A DNA stretch of 64,000 nucleotides from Thauera propionica (GTDB lineage Bacteria; Pseudomonadota; Gammaproteobacteria; Burkholderiales; Rhodocyclaceae), in contig NZ_NOIH01000006.1 in NCBI RefSeq assembly GCF_002245655.1, positions 1 through 64,000 of the forward strand. Direction: 5' to 3'. A program made the position numbers and the translations under genes. This document shows, piece after piece, positions 21,952 through 31,298 of the stretch. The number at the start of each line of letters is the position of its first letter. Within the stretch, counting starts at the first letter, position 1. Below the pieces are notes generated by a model. That model made no database searches. It worked only from the letters and a program-made list of their open reading frames with translations, and was not told where the DNA came from.

Positions 21952-22163
21952 CGAAGTCCTCCGGGGGCCGCGGCAGGGGCGGCAAACGGCAGCGTGAAGC
22001 AACCCCTTCATCATATTCCGATACTGCGCGGATCGTCCGCCCGAGCGCCGGCTCGCGAGAGAAAATTCCGGGCATCGCCGGCGGGGACGGTGCGCAGACG
22101 AAGGACGCGGCATGGCGGGTGGCGGAAGGTACAATGCGGGCCGTACTGTGCAAGGAGCCCGCG

Positions 22164-23333
22164 ATGGCCGAAGCGTTCTTTTCCCCCTGTCCTCGCGGAC
22201 TGGAGACCCTGCTCGCAGATGAACTGCGCTCATTCGGTGCGTCGGGCGTCCAGACCCTGCACGGTGGGGTTGCCTGGCAAGGCGATTGGGCGGCCTGCCA
22301 TCGCGCGAACCTCGAGAGCCGGCTGGCGACGCGCGTGATGTGGCGGGTGGCGCAGGGGCGCTACCGTGCCGAGGTCGACATCTACAAGCTGGCCTACAGC
22401 GTGACCTGGGCGAAGTGGTTCACGCCCGACGACACGATCCGCATCTACGTGACGGCGCAGAAGTCGCCGCTGAAGAGCCTCGAGTTCATCACGCTGCGGG
22501 TTAAGGATGCGGTGTGCGATCACTTCCGCACGGTCAGCGGCAAGCGCCCCAGCGTCGATACGGCGAACCCGGCGGTGCGCATCCACCTGTTCCTGACGGC
22601 AGACACCGCGACCCTCTACATCGACACCTCGGGCGAGCCACTCTACAAGCGTGGCTTCAAGCCGGCCGCCGTCGAGGCGCCGCTGAAGGAGAACCTGGCG
22701 GCGGGCATCCTGCGCCTGTCAGGCTGGCAGCCGGACGAGGTGCTGCTCGACCCGATGTGTGGCAGCGGCACCTTCCTGATCGAGGCGGCGATGATGGCAC
22801 TGGACATCGCGCCCGGGCTGGGGCGGCACTTCGGCTTCGAGAAGTTTCGTCATCATGACCGCGCCGGCTGGGCGGCGGTGCGCAAGGCGGCCGAGAACCG
22901 GCGGCAGGCACCGCGCCGGCTGGCGATCCATGGCTCGGACATCGTCGGTGAGTGGGTGCGGCGCAGCCGGGTGAACCTCGAGGCAGGCGGGCTGGCCGAT
23001 TGCGTGACGCTGGAACGTGCCGATCTGCTCGAGCGCGTGCCGCCCGCAGCGGAAGGCGTGATGGTGACGAATCCGCCCTACGGAGTGCGCATCGGCGAGG
23101 CCGAGGAGCTGGCGGCGCTCTATCCGAGACTGGGCGATGCGCTCAAGCAGCGCTGGGGCGGCTGGCGCTGCTACTTCTTCACCGCGGATGCCAATCTGCC
23201 CAAGCTCATCGGGCTGAAGGCCAGCAAGCGCACGCCGCTGTTCAACGGCGCGCTGGAATGCCGCCTGTACGAATACCGCATGGTGGCCGGCAGCAACCGG
23301 CGCAAGGAACGCGAGGAAACCGCCGGCGATTGA
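22164..23333 (+). CDS. THUMP-domain class I RNA methyltransferase (RlmL N-terminal-like), 389 aa
   Basis: N-terminal THUMP RNA-binding region (residues about 1-160; FSPCPRGLETLLADELRSFG), then a Rossmann methyltransferase domain. VLLDPMCGSGTFLIEAAMMA binds S-adenosylmethionine and VMVTNPPYGVRIGE is the N-P-P-Y catalytic motif of N2-guanine methylation. Resembles the rRNA m2G2445 methyltransferase half of RlmL without its second domain. Substrate assignment to 23S rRNA is by family only. ATG 22164 has AAGGAG 6 bases upstream; the long upstream open frame overlaps the divergent FecR promoter region and is not used. Confidence 0.88.
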   Translation: MAEAFFSPCPRGLETLLADELRSFGASGVQTLHGGVAWQGDWAACHRANLESRLATRVMWRVAQGRYRAEVDIYKLAYSVTWAKWFTPDDTIRIYVTAQKSPLKSLEFITLRVKDAVCDHFRTVSGKRPSVDTANPAVRIHLFLTADTATLYIDTSGEPLYKRGFKPAAVEAPLKENLAAGILRLSGWQPDEVLLDPMCGSGTFLIEAAMMALDIAPGLGRHFGFEKFRHHDRAGWAAVRKAAENRRQAPRRLAIHGSDIVGEWVRRSRVNLEAGGLADCVTLERADLLERVPPAAEGVMVTNPPYGVRIGEAEELAALYPRLGDALKQRWGGWRCYFFTADANLPKLIGLKASKRTPLFNGALECRLYEYRMVAGSNRRKEREETAGD

Positions 23334-23386
23334 GGTTGGCAACCGAGGTTGGCAACTGAGGCCGGCGGCTTCGCTTTGCGGCCCGT

Positions 23387-24520
23387 TCAGACGATGCCGA
23401 GGTTCTCGGTGCCGCTGCTGAGGTCGCGCTCGCCCAGCTTGCTGTGCAGCTTGATCTGCAGGCGCAGGTCGTTGATCGAGTCGGCGTTGCGCAGCGCGTC
23501 CTCGTAGGAGATCTTCTCCGCCTCGTAGAGGTCGAACAGCGCCTGGTCGAAGGTCTGCATACCCAGTTCGCGCGAGCGCTTCATGATCTCCTTGATCTCG
23601 GGCACGTTGCCCTTGAAGATCAGGTCCGAGATCAGCGGCGAATTCAGCATCACCTCGACGGCCGGTACGCGGCCCTTGCGGTCCTTCAGCGGCAGCAGGC
23701 GCTGCGAGACCATGGCGCGCAGGTTCAGCGACAGGTCCATCAGCAGCTGCTGGCGACGCTCTTCGGGGAAGAAGTTGATGATGCGGTCGATGGCCTGGTT
23801 GGCGCTGTTGGCGTGCAGCGTCGCAAGGCAGAGGTGGCCGGTTTCGGCGAAGGCGATCGCGTAGTCCATCGTCTCGCGGTCGCGGATCTCGCCCATCAGG
23901 ATCACGTCCGGCGCCTGGCGCAGGGTGTTCTTCAGCGCCGCTTCCCACGAGTCGGTATCGATGCCGATCTCCCGCTGCGAAACGATGCAGTTCTTGTGCG
24001 TATGCACGAACTCGATCGGGTCCTCGACCGTGATGATGTGGCCGTAGCTGTTCTCGTTGCGGTAATCGACCATCGACGCCAGCGAGGTCGTCTTGCCGGT
24101 GCCGGTGCCGCCGACGAAGATCACCAGGCCGCGCTTGCTCATCGCGATGTCGGTCAGCACGGGGGGCAGGCCGAGTTCATCGAAATTCGGGATGCGCTGC
24201 GGGATGGTCCGCAACACCAGCCCGACCTTGCCCTGCTGCATGAAGGCGTTGGCGCGGAAGCGGCCGATGCCGGCTGGCGAGATGCCGAAGTTGCATTCCT
24301 TGCTCGCTTCGAACTCGGCAGCCTGGCGGTCGTTCATGATCGCGCGGGCCAGTTCGGCCGTGTGCTGCGCCTGCAGCGCCTGGTTCGACTGCGGCGTGAT
24401 GCGGCCGTCGACCTTCACGGCCGGCGGGAAGCCGGCGGTGATGAAGAGGTCGGAGCCGTTCTTCTGCAGCATCAGCCGCAGCAGGTCGTGCATGAACTTG
24501 AGTGCCTGGTCGCGTTCCAT
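23387..24520 (-). CDS. pilU: Type IV pilus retraction ATPase PilU, 377 aa
   Basis: PilT-type hexameric ATPase accessory to pilus retraction. Walker A is GGTGTGKTTSL (about residue 135); the Asp box TVEDPIEFVH, Walker B region VILMGEIRDRETM and His box TGHLCLATLH follow. It differs from PilT by the longer N-terminus (FMHDLLRLMLQKNGSDLF) and the C-terminal tail ending SSGTENLGIV, as in PilU. Acts at the cytoplasmic face of the pilus base. Lies 81 bases after pilT on the minus strand, convergent with the methyltransferase gene. Confidence 0.95.
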   Translation of the reverse strand: MERDQALKFMHDLLRLMLQKNGSDLFITAGFPPAVKVDGRITPQSNQALQAQHTAELARAIMNDRQAAEFEASKECNFGISPAGIGRFRANAFMQQGKVGLVLRTIPQRIPNFDELGLPPVLTDIAMSKRGLVIFVGGTGTGKTTSLASMVDYRNENSYGHIITVEDPIEFVHTHKNCIVSQREIGIDTDSWEAALKNTLRQAPDVILMGEIRDRETMDYAIAFAETGHLCLATLHANSANQAIDRIINFFPEERRQQLLMDLSLNLRAMVSQRLLPLKDRKGRVPAVEVMLNSPLISDLIFKGNVPEIKEIMKRSRELGMQTFDQALFDLYEAEKISYEDALRNADSINDLRLQIKLHSKLGERDLSSGTENLGIV

Positions 24521-24601
24521 TTGTCTTGCTCCTGCGGGCGGGGCGTCGCGGCCCCGTTTGCGTGTCCGGTGGTTGCGTCGCGGTCGTGCGCGACCCTGGG
24601 A

Positions 24602-25645
24602 TCAAACGGCGAAGTTGTCCTTGTTCTGTGCGCGGAGCTTCGCTTCGGCAGCGGACACCACGTTGCGGCGTACGAGGTCGGCGAGACACTGGTCCAGCGT
24701 CTGCATGCCGACGTTCTGGCCGGTCTGGATCGCCGAATACATCTGCGCGATCTTGTTCTCGCGGATCAGGTTGCGGATGGCGGGCGTGCCGATCATGATC
24801 TCGTGTGCGGCGACCCGGCCCGAGCCGTCCTTGGTCTTGAGCAGGGTCTGCGAGATCACCGCGCGCAGCGATTCGGACAGCATCGAGCGAACCATGTCCT
24901 TCTCCGCCGCCGGGAACACGTCGACGATACGGTCGATGGTCTTGGCGGCGGACGAGGTGTGCAGCGTGCCGAACACGAGGTGACCGGTTTCCGCTGCGGT
25001 CAGTGCCAGGCGGATGGTCTCCAGGTCGCGCATTTCGCCCACAAGAATCACGTCCGGGTCCTCGCGCAGCGAGGCACGCAGCGCGTTGTTGAAGGACATG
25101 GTGTCGCGGTGGACCTCGCGCTGGTTGATCAGGCAGCGCTTGGATTCATGCACGAATTCAATCGGGTCCTCGACGGTGAGGATGTGGCCGTACTCGTTCT
25201 CGTTGACGTAGTCGATCATCGCCGCGAGCGTGGTCGACTTGCCGGAGCCGGTCGGGCCGGTCACCAGCACGATGCCGCGCGGCTGGTTCGCGATCTCCTT
25301 GAAGATCTTCGGGCAGTTCAGTTCCTCGAGCGTCAGCACCTTGGACGGAATGGTCCGGAACACGGCGCCCGCGCCGCGGTTCTGGTTGAACGCGTTCACA
25401 CGGAAGCGGGCGAGGTTGGGAACGGCAAACGAGAAGTCGCACTCCCAGGTTTCCTCGAACTGCTTGCGCTGTCCGTCGTTCATGATGTCGTACACCATGG
25501 CGTGCACTTCCTTGTGCTCCATGGGTGGCAGGTTGATGCGGCGCACGTCGCCGTGCACGCGGATCATGGGCGGCAAGCCGGACGAGAGGTGAAGGTCGGA
25601 GGCCTTGTTCTTGACGGCGAAGGCGAGCAGTTCGGTGATGTCCAT
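24602..25645 (-). CDS. pilT: Type IV pilus retraction ATPase PilT, 347 aa
   Basis: Main pilus disassembly motor for twitching motility. N-terminal MDITELLAFAVKNKASDLHLSSGLPP is characteristic. Walker A is GPTGSGKSTTLAAM, Asp box LTVEDPIEFVH, Walker B VILVGEMRDLETI, His box TGHLVFGTLHT, and the AIRNLIRE motif is near the C-terminus. Divergent from yggS across 91 bp. It belongs with the pil-chp chemosensory genes 9 kb away in this window. Confidence 0.97.
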   Translation of the reverse strand: MDITELLAFAVKNKASDLHLSSGLPPMIRVHGDVRRINLPPMEHKEVHAMVYDIMNDGQRKQFEETWECDFSFAVPNLARFRVNAFNQNRGAGAVFRTIPSKVLTLEELNCPKIFKEIANQPRGIVLVTGPTGSGKSTTLAAMIDYVNENEYGHILTVEDPIEFVHESKRCLINQREVHRDTMSFNNALRASLREDPDVILVGEMRDLETIRLALTAAETGHLVFGTLHTSSAAKTIDRIVDVFPAAEKDMVRSMLSESLRAVISQTLLKTKDGSGRVAAHEIMIGTPAIRNLIRENKIAQMYSAIQTGQNVGMQTLDQCLADLVRRNVVSAAEAKLRAQNKDNFAV

Positions 25646-25694
25646 CTGATCCCTTTGGCGAGCGGGTGCGAAAAGAACGCTGATGTCGCGATGT

Positions 25695-25700
25695 TATACT
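25695..25700 (+). promoter_or_regulatory. Possible -10 box of the yggS-proC-yggT operon
   Basis: TATACT lies 37 bases before the yggS start in the pilT-yggS divergent spacer. No convincing -35 element was found at the right spacing. Confidence 0.35.
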
Positions 25701-25736
25701 TTTCGCGGCCTTCGCCAGAGGAAAAAGACCACGGAC

Positions 25737-26438
25737 ATGAAGACAATTTCGGACCGGCTGCAGGATGTGCGGGCCCGGGTGGCCGCCGCGGCGACATCCG
25801 CCAGGCGGACGCCGGACGAGGTGCACTTGCTGGCCGTCAGCAAGACCTGGCCGGCCGCGGCCGTGCGCGAGGCTGCCGCCGCAGGGCAGCGTGCCTTCGG
25901 CGAGAACTACGTGCAGGAGGGCGTCGACAAGATCGAGGCCCTGCGCGAACTCGGTCTCGAGTGGCACTTCATCGGCCCGCTGCAAAGCAACAAGACCCGG
26001 CTGGTCGCCAGCGCCTTCGACTGGGTGCACAGCATCGACCGGCTGAAGATCGCCGAGCGCCTGTCCGCGCAGCGCGACGTGCATCTGGCGCCGCTCAACG
26101 TCTGCCTCCAGGTCAATGTCAGCGGCGAAGAGAGCAAGAGCGGCGTCGCCCCCGGCGAGGTCGCCGCACTGGCGCAAGCGGTAGCGGACTTGCCGCGGCT
26201 GCGTCTGCGCGGCCTGATGTGCATTCCCGAACCGACCGGGGATGTCACTCTGTTACGTGCGCGCTTTGCGCTGCTGCGCGAACTGCAGGCGCAACTGATC
26301 GCCGCGGGCCTCTCGCTCGACACGCTGTCGATGGGCATGTCGCACGATATCGAGCCGGCGGTTGCCGAAGGCGCCACGATCGTGCGCGTGGGTACCGCGA
26401 TCTTCGGCGAGCGCGCGCGCCCGGCAAATCCCAACTGA
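25737..26438 (+). CDS. yggS: YggS-family pyridoxal phosphate homeostasis protein, 233 aa
   Basis: Single-domain PLP-binding barrel (alanine racemase N-terminal fold) that buffers PLP and is not known as an enzyme. The PLP lysine lies in VHLLAVSKTWPA, followed by FGENYVQEGVDKI and EWHFIGPLQSNKTR. The C-terminal LSMGMSHDIEPAVAEGATIVRVGTAIFG binds the phosphate. The start at 25737 is chosen because the upstream frame extends into the divergent pilT promoter. A TATACT hexamer at 25695-25700 may be its -10. Followed by proC and yggT in the usual order. Confidence 0.93.
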   Translation: MKTISDRLQDVRARVAAAATSARRTPDEVHLLAVSKTWPAAAVREAAAAGQRAFGENYVQEGVDKIEALRELGLEWHFIGPLQSNKTRLVASAFDWVHSIDRLKIAERLSAQRDVHLAPLNVCLQVNVSGEESKSGVAPGEVAALAQAVADLPRLRLRGLMCIPEPTGDVTLLRARFALLRELQAQLIAAGLSLDTLSMGMSHDIEPAVAEGATIVRVGTAIFGERARPANPN

Positions 26439-26484
26439 GACCGGCCGCCTGGCACGGTCTCGCAATCCACACGAGAACACAGGC

Positions 26485-27309
26485 ATGAAGATAACTTTCC
26501 TGGGCGGCGGCAACATGGCGGCTGCGCTGATCGGCGGCATGGTTGAGCGCGGCTTTGCCGCGGCGGACATCCAGGTCATCGAGCTGGGTGCCGAGGCGCG
26601 TGCAGGCCTGAGCGAACGCTTCGGTGTGCGGGCGGTGGAGGCGATGGACGACGTGGCGCTGGGCTGCGATGTGCTGGTGCTGGCGGTGAAGCCGCAGCAG
26701 ATGAAGGCCGCGCTGATGCCGATCGCCGGTCGCCTCGGCGGCCAGCTGGTGATCAGCATTGCCGCCGGCCTGCGCCTGGCCGATCTCGGGCGCTGGCTGG
26801 GCGGTCCGGGTGCGCCCTACACCCGCTTGGTGCGCTGCATGCCGAACACGCCGGCGCTGATCGGCGCGGGGGTGACGGGCCTGTTCGCCGACCCGAGCGT
26901 CGATGCGGCCGGCCGTGATGCCGCGCAAAGTATCCTCGCGGCCGTGGGCAGCACCGTCTGGGCCGAAACCGAGGCACAGATGGACGCCGTCACGGCGATC
27001 TCGGGCAGCGGGCCGGCCTACGTGTTCCACTTCATCGAGGCGATGGAGGCCGCGGGGCGTGCGCTGGGCTTCGACGAGGCGGGCGCGCGCCGGCTGGCGA
27101 TCGACACTGTGCTCGGCGCGGCGAAGCTGGCCGCCGGTTCGGAGGACTCCCCGGCGGTGCTGCGGCAGAAGGTGACGTCCAAGGGCGGCACCACCGAAGC
27201 CGCGCTCGGCAGCCTGGCAGCGTCGGGCTGGCACGATGCGCTGGTTGCCGCGGTGAAGGCGGCTGAAATGCGCGGGCGCGAGCTCGGCGCCGAGCTGGGC
27301 AGGGACTGA
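26485..27309 (+). CDS. proC: Pyrroline-5-carboxylate reductase, 274 aa
   Basis: Last step of proline synthesis, reducing pyrroline-5-carboxylate with NADPH. N-terminal Rossmann motif ITFLGGGNMAAALIGGM; LAVKPQQM and RCMPNTPALIGAGVTGL follow. The C-terminal signature is TAISGSGPAYVFHFIEAM ... LRQKVTSKGGTTEAAL. Length is normal for ProC. It starts 46 bases after yggS and is followed by yggT 6 bases later, a conserved proteobacterial group. Confidence 0.96.
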   Translation: MKITFLGGGNMAAALIGGMVERGFAAADIQVIELGAEARAGLSERFGVRAVEAMDDVALGCDVLVLAVKPQQMKAALMPIAGRLGGQLVISIAAGLRLADLGRWLGGPGAPYTRLVRCMPNTPALIGAGVTGLFADPSVDAAGRDAAQSILAAVGSTVWAETEAQMDAVTAISGSGPAYVFHFIEAMEAAGRALGFDEAGARRLAIDTVLGAAKLAAGSEDSPAVLRQKVTSKGGTTEAALGSLAASGWHDALVAAVKAAEMRGRELGAELGRD

Positions 27310-27315
27310 TCCGAC

Positions 27316-27897
27316 ATGCTGACCAACATCCTGCTGCTGATCCTGAGTACCGCGGGCGGCTTCCTGACGCTGATGCTGCTGGCGCGCTTCTACATGCAGT
27401 GGCAGCGCATCTCCTTCCGCAACCAGATCGGGCAGTTCGTCGTCACCACGACCGACTGGATCGTGCGTCCGCTGCGCCGTTTCGTTCCCGGCCTGTTCGG
27501 GCTGGACATGGCGAGCCTGCTGCCGGCCTGGCTGGTGCAGGTGCTTCTGGTGCTGTTCGAGCTGAGCCTGCGTGGCGCGGTTTTCAGCGGCAACGCAGGC
27601 GCGGTGCTGCTCGGGCTGTGGGGCGTGGGCCTGATCGAGCTGATGCGCATGATGGTGTATCTGGTGTTCGCGGTCGTGCTCGGTTCCGCGGTGCTGTCAT
27701 GGGTGAGCCCGCACGCGCCGCTCGCGCCGCTGCTGCATTCGCTCGCCGCGCCTTTCCTGCGCCCGTTCCGCCGCATCGTGCCGACCATCGCCAACGTCGA
27801 CCTGTCGCCGCTGGTGTTGCTGCTGGTGCTGCAGATCGTGCTGATGGTGCTCGGCGGCATCCGCAACAGCTTTGCGCCGCTGCTGTTCGGCGCCTGA
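27316..27897 (+). CDS. yggT: YggT-family membrane protein, 193 aa
   Basis: Two YggT repeats, each of two membrane helices with a basic loop between them (NQIGQFVVTTTDWIVRPLRRFVPGL, and APLLHSLAAPFLRPFRRIVPTIANVDLSPLV). The helices are near residues 3-22, 65-90, 97-125 and 163-185. Family members are inner-membrane proteins linked to osmotic tolerance or cell envelope growth in other organisms; the molecular role is unknown. Last gene of the operon before a strong bidirectional terminator. Confidence 0.92.
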   Translation: MLTNILLLILSTAGGFLTLMLLARFYMQWQRISFRNQIGQFVVTTTDWIVRPLRRFVPGLFGLDMASLLPAWLVQVLLVLFELSLRGAVFSGNAGAVLLGLWGVGLIELMRMMVYLVFAVVLGSAVLSWVSPHAPLAPLLHSLAAPFLRPFRRIVPTIANVDLSPLVLLLVLQIVLMVLGGIRNSFAPLLFGA

Positions 27898-27916
27898 CCC
27901 GCAGCGTTCCCAATGA

Positions 27917-27951
27917 GGAAGGGGCGGCCACATGGCCGCCCCTTCCTTTTT
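27917..27951. terminator. Bidirectional terminator between yggT and the dihydroorotase-like gene
   Basis: GGAAGGGGCGGCC and GGCCGCCCCTTCC form a perfect 13-bp stem around ACAT, followed by TTTTT on the plus strand. It lies between convergent genes. Confidence 0.92.
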
Positions 27952-27990
27952 CAGGCAATCGGTGACGACCTTGTCGCCACCGTCCCGGAC

Positions 27991-29271
27991 TCAGCGGCCC
28001 TCGTACATCACCTGGCCTTCGACCAGGGTGTAGCGCACCTTGCCGGGCAGTTCCATACCCAGGAAGGGCGTGTTCTTGCCCTGGCTCCTGAGGTTCTCGC
28101 GCGTGATGGTGACGTGCGCGGCCGGATCGAACACGCAAACGTCGGCACGTGCCCCAACCGACAGGTGCCCCGCCTTGGTGATGCCGACGATCCTCGCAGC
28201 ATCGGACGTGATGCGCGCGAGGCCATCGAGCAGCGGCAGGCTGGCACGGTCCGCCCACTTCAGCGTCAGCGGCAGCAGCAGCTCCAGCCCGGTGGCGCCG
28301 GGTTCCGATTCCGAGAACGGCGCCTGCTTGCCGTCGTCGTCCACCGGGGTGTGGTCCGAGCACAGCGCGTTGATACGGCCTTCCGCCAGCCCCCTGCACA
28401 GCGCCTCGCGGTCGCGCTGGCTGCGCAGCGGCGGGATCAGGTGGCAGTTCGAATTGAAGTAGCCGATGTCCAAGTCGCACAGGTGCACATGGTTGATCGA
28501 CACGTCGCAGGTGACGTCCATGCCTTCCGCCCGGGCCTGTTCTATCAGCGCGAGACCCGCAGCGGACGACAGGCGGGTGATGTGCAGGCGTGCGCCGGTG
28601 ATCTTGGCCAGCTCAAGGTAGGTGTACAGCGCCACCGTTTCGGCCGCGACCGGAATGCCGGCCAGGCCAAGCCGCGTGGCGACCTCGCCGTCGTGGGCAT
28701 TGCCGCCGCGGGCGAGGAAGGGCGCGATCGGCTGCAGCCAGACGCGGAAACCGAAGGTGGCGGCGTACTGCAGTGCGCGCATCAGCACGGCGTTGTCGAC
28801 GATCGGCACATTGGCCTGCGAGAAAGCGACGCAACCCGCCTCGACCAGTTCGGCCATCTCCGACAGGCGCTCGCCCTTGAGGCCGAGCGTGAGCGCACCG
28901 ACCGGATAGATGTGCGCACGGTTCAGCTTCTTGGCGCGGTAGGTGAGCATCTCGACCAGGCCAGGCTCGTCGAGCGCGGGGTCGGTGTCGGGCGGAATGG
29001 CGAGGCTGGTGACGCCGCCAGCCATCGCCGCTTCCATCTCGGATTCGAGCGTGGCGCGGTATTCGAAGCCGGGCTCGCGCAGGCGCGCGGCGAGGTCGAT
29101 GAAGCCGGGGGCGACGACCAGTCCGCTGGCGTCGAGCGTGCGCTCTGCGACGAACCCGTCGGGTGCCGCGCCCAGCGCGACGATCTTGCCGCCGGAAACA
29201 TAGACGTTCTGCACCGCATCGCTGCGGTTGGCCGGATCGACGACGCGGCCGTTGGAAATCAGGATGTTCAT
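27991..29271 (-). CDS. Dihydroorotase-like protein without metal site (PyrC'), 426 aa
   Basis: Amidohydrolase-fold homologue of class I dihydroorotase, paired with pyrB. The first metal motif, normally DxHxHLREPG, reads DLAARLREPG here, so both His ligands are replaced. A conserved CSDHTP remains near the C-terminus. Such non-catalytic homologues (PyrC' of Pseudomonas) form the ATCase dodecamer with PyrB. It is therefore probably a structural partner of aspartate carbamoyltransferase, and a true dihydroorotase should lie elsewhere in the genome. It starts 27 bases after pyrB. Confidence 0.88.
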   Translation of the reverse strand: MNILISNGRVVDPANRSDAVQNVYVSGGKIVALGAAPDGFVAERTLDASGLVVAPGFIDLAARLREPGFEYRATLESEMEAAMAGGVTSLAIPPDTDPALDEPGLVEMLTYRAKKLNRAHIYPVGALTLGLKGERLSEMAELVEAGCVAFSQANVPIVDNAVLMRALQYAATFGFRVWLQPIAPFLARGGNAHDGEVATRLGLAGIPVAAETVALYTYLELAKITGARLHITRLSSAAGLALIEQARAEGMDVTCDVSINHVHLCDLDIGYFNSNCHLIPPLRSQRDREALCRGLAEGRINALCSDHTPVDDDGKQAPFSESEPGATGLELLLPLTLKWADRASLPLLDGLARITSDAARIVGITKAGHLSVGARADVCVFDPAAHVTITRENLRSQGKNTPFLGMELPGKVRYTLVEGQVMYEGR

Positions 29272-29298
29272 GCTTGATTGCCTATCGGTAGTGGGCGC

Positions 29299-30258
29299 TT
29301 AGTGGCTGCCCAGCATGCTCATGACCGCCATGCGCACGGCGATGCCGAAGGTGACCTGGGGCAGGATGACCGCCTGCGCGCCGTCGGCCACCGCCGAGTC
29401 GATCTCGACCCCGCGGTTCATCGGGCCGGGGTGCATCACGATGGCGTCGGGCTTGGCCAGTGCCAGCTTCTCGGCGGTGAGACCCCAGATCTTGTAGTAC
29501 TCCTGCGGCGTGGGCAGCAGCGCGCCGTTCATGCGCTCGTTCTGCAGGCGCAGCATCATCACCACGTCCACGCCCTTCAGGCCTTCGCGCATGTCGTGGA
29601 AGACACGCACGCCAAGCTTCTCGACCTCGGTCGGCAGCAGGGTCTTGGGGCCGATCACGCGCACCTCGGGCACGCCGAGCGTGGTCAGCGCGGCGATCTG
29701 GCTGCGCGCCACGCGCGAGTGCAGCACGTCGCCGACGATCGCCACCGTGAGGTTGGTGAAGTCCTGCTTGAAGTGGCGGATCGTGTACATGTCCAGCAGG
29801 CCCTGCGTCGGGTGCGCATGGCGGCCATCGCCGGCGTTGACCACGTGGATGTGGTCACGCCCGGTGTTCTGCAGGTGCTGGGCGATCAGCATCGGCGCGC
29901 CGCTGGCGGCGTGGCGCACGACGAACATGTCGGCCTGCATCGCGCACAGGTTGTCGACGGTGTCGAGCAGGCTCTCGCCCTTGGCCGCCGAGCTGGTGTT
30001 GATGTTGAGGTTCACCACGTCGGCCGACAGGCGCTTGGCGGCGATCTCGAAGGTGGTGCGGGTGCGCGTCGAGTTCTCGAAGAACAGGTTGAACACGCTC
30101 TTGCCGCGCAGCAGCGGCAGCTTCTTGACCTCGCGCTCGGCGACTTCGGTGAAGGGCGCGGCGGTGTCGAGGATGGCGGTGAGGATGTCGCGCGGCAGAC
30201 CGTCTAGCGTGAGCAGGTGCTGCAGTTCGCCGTGCTGGTTGAGCTGGGGGTTGCGCAT
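29299..30258 (-). CDS. pyrB: Aspartate carbamoyltransferase catalytic subunit, 319 aa
   Basis: Condenses carbamoyl phosphate and aspartate in pyrimidine synthesis. The carbamoyl-phosphate loop is [19 protein letters not shown] (about residues 59-77). [12 protein letters not shown] and [12 protein letters not shown] are also present. No regulatory PyrI is nearby, in line with the PyrB-PyrC' type of enzyme. It sits between pyrR and the dihydroorotase-like gene, so PyrR may regulate it, although no anti-terminator was identified by eye in the 70-base pyrR-pyrB gap. Confidence 0.96.
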   Translation of the reverse strand: MRNPQLNQHGELQHLLTLDGLPRDILTAILDTAAPFTEVAEREVKKLPLLRGKSVFNLFFENSTRTRTTFEIAAKRLSADVVNLNINTSSAAKGESLLDTVDNLCAMQADMFVVRHAASGAPMLIAQHLQNTGRDHIHVVNAGDGRHAHPTQGLLDMYTIRHFKQDFTNLTVAIVGDVLHSRVARSQIAALTTLGVPEVRVIGPKTLLPTEVEKLGVRVFHDMREGLKGVDVVMMLRLQNERMNGALLPTPQEYYKIWGLTAEKLALAKPDAIVMHPGPMNRGVEIDSAVADGAQAVILPQVTFGIAVRMAVMSMLGSH

Positions 30259-30328
30259 CGGGCGTGCCTCGGAGTCAGCGAGTGGGCAGGGAAAGGTGGG
30301 TCGGTGTCATGCGGTGTTCGGCCGTGTG

Positions 30329-30832
30329 TCAGGTGCGCTGCGTCAGCTTCAGCGTGAAGCCGCCAGTGTCGTCGCGCTGCAGCTCGAGGCTTTGGTCGCG
30401 CGGCAGGGCTTCGGGCAGGGTGTGGGCGCAGTAACGCGCGGCGATCGGCAGCTCGCGGCTGCCGCGGTCGACCAGCACCGCCAGTTCCACCGCGGCCGGG
30501 CGGCCGAAGTCGAACAGCTCGTTGAGCGCAGCGCGGGTGGTGCGGCCGGTGTAGAGCACGTCGTCCACCAGGATCACGTGCGCGCCATCGACGTTGAACG
30601 GAATCCCCGTCTTCTGCGGCTTGGCGTGCAGGCCCTTGCTGCCGTAGTCGTCACGGTAGAAGGATACGTCGATCGCACCCAGCGGCTGCTGGATGCCGAG
30701 TTCCTTGTGCAGGCGCTCGGCCAGCCACAGGCCGCCGGTGTAGATGCCGACCAGTGCGGTGGCCGGCGTGACGTGAGGGCGGATCTGTTCGGCGAGTTGC
30801 CGGCATAGCGCTTCGGCATCAAGTTGTTTCAT
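30329..30832 (-). CDS. pyrR: PyrR bifunctional regulator/uracil phosphoribosyltransferase, 167 aa
   Basis: Phosphoribosyltransferase fold with the PRPP loop [21 protein letters not shown]. In Gram-positive bacteria PyrR attenuates pyr mRNA; in proteobacteria its regulatory role is less clear. Other family features are [29 protein letters not shown] and [15 protein letters not shown]. The start at 30832 (MKQLDAEAL) lies within the last 14 bases of ruvX. The longer frame from 30883 overlaps ruvX extensively and is rejected. Confidence 0.94.
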   Translation of the reverse strand: MKQLDAEALCRQLAEQIRPHVTPATALVGIYTGGLWLAERLHKELGIQQPLGAIDVSFYRDDYGSKGLHAKPQKTGIPFNVDGAHVILVDDVLYTGRTTRAALNELFDFGRPAAVELAVLVDRGSRELPIAARYCAHTLPEALPRDQSLELQRDDTGGFTLKLTQRT

Positions 30833-31298
30833 GGCGGCGTGCGTCCAGGAAGGTTTGCAGGATGATCTGGGCGGCGGCGGCATCGAGCACCGCCTTGCGC
30901 TGGCGCCAGCCCTTGAGGTTGCCGGCGGAAAGTTCGGATTCGGCGGCGACCGAGGACAGGCGTTCGTCGGTCGCGAACACGGGCAGGCCGAAGCGGCCGT
31001 GCAGCTGGTTGGCGAAGCGGCGGCAGCGCGTGGTGAGCTCGTGCTCGCTGCCGTCGAGATGGGTGGGAATGCCCACCACCAGCGCCACCGGACGCCATTC
31101 GGCGATCAGTTTGGTGATCGCCTTGAAGCGGGCGTCGTTCGATTCGTCGTGCAGCGTGACCAGGGCACTGGCCTGGCCGGTCTCGAGTTCGCCGGTGGCG
31201 ACGCCAATGCGCGCCAGGCCGAAGTCGAAGCCGAGCAGGGTGCCGCGCGCGGGCAGTGCGGCCTGGGGGGCGAGGGCGGCGGCAGCCGCGTCAGGCAT
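30819..31298 (-). CDS. ruvX: Holliday junction resolvase-like RuvX/YqgF, 159 aa
   Basis: RNase H-fold protein. [18 protein letters not shown] provides the first catalytic Asp, [14 protein letters not shown] the second motif, and [14 protein letters not shown] with [10 protein letters not shown] the remaining acidic positions. Proposed roles are pre-16S rRNA 5' end processing and junction resolution. The N-terminus is about 18 residues longer than in E. coli. It overlaps yqgE by 8 bases and pyrR by 14, so the three are one transcript. Confidence 0.95.
   Translation of the reverse strand: MPDAAAAALAPQAALPARGTLLGFDFGLARIGVATGELETGQASALVTLHDESNDARFKAITKLIAEWRPVALVVGIPTHLDGSEHELTTRCRRFANQLHGRFGLPVFATDERLSSVAAESELSAGNLKGWRQRKAVLDAAAAQIILQTFLDARRHETT

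Noticed and set aside
23334-23386. Repeat GAGGTTGGCAAC between the methyltransferase gene and pilU
   Set aside because: Only two short copies and a weak G/C hairpin without a U-run; not a convincing terminator or element.
23444-26488. Plus-strand open frame of 1014 codons opposite pilU and pilT
   Set aside because: Shadow frame. PilU and PilT have intact Walker motifs on the minus strand.
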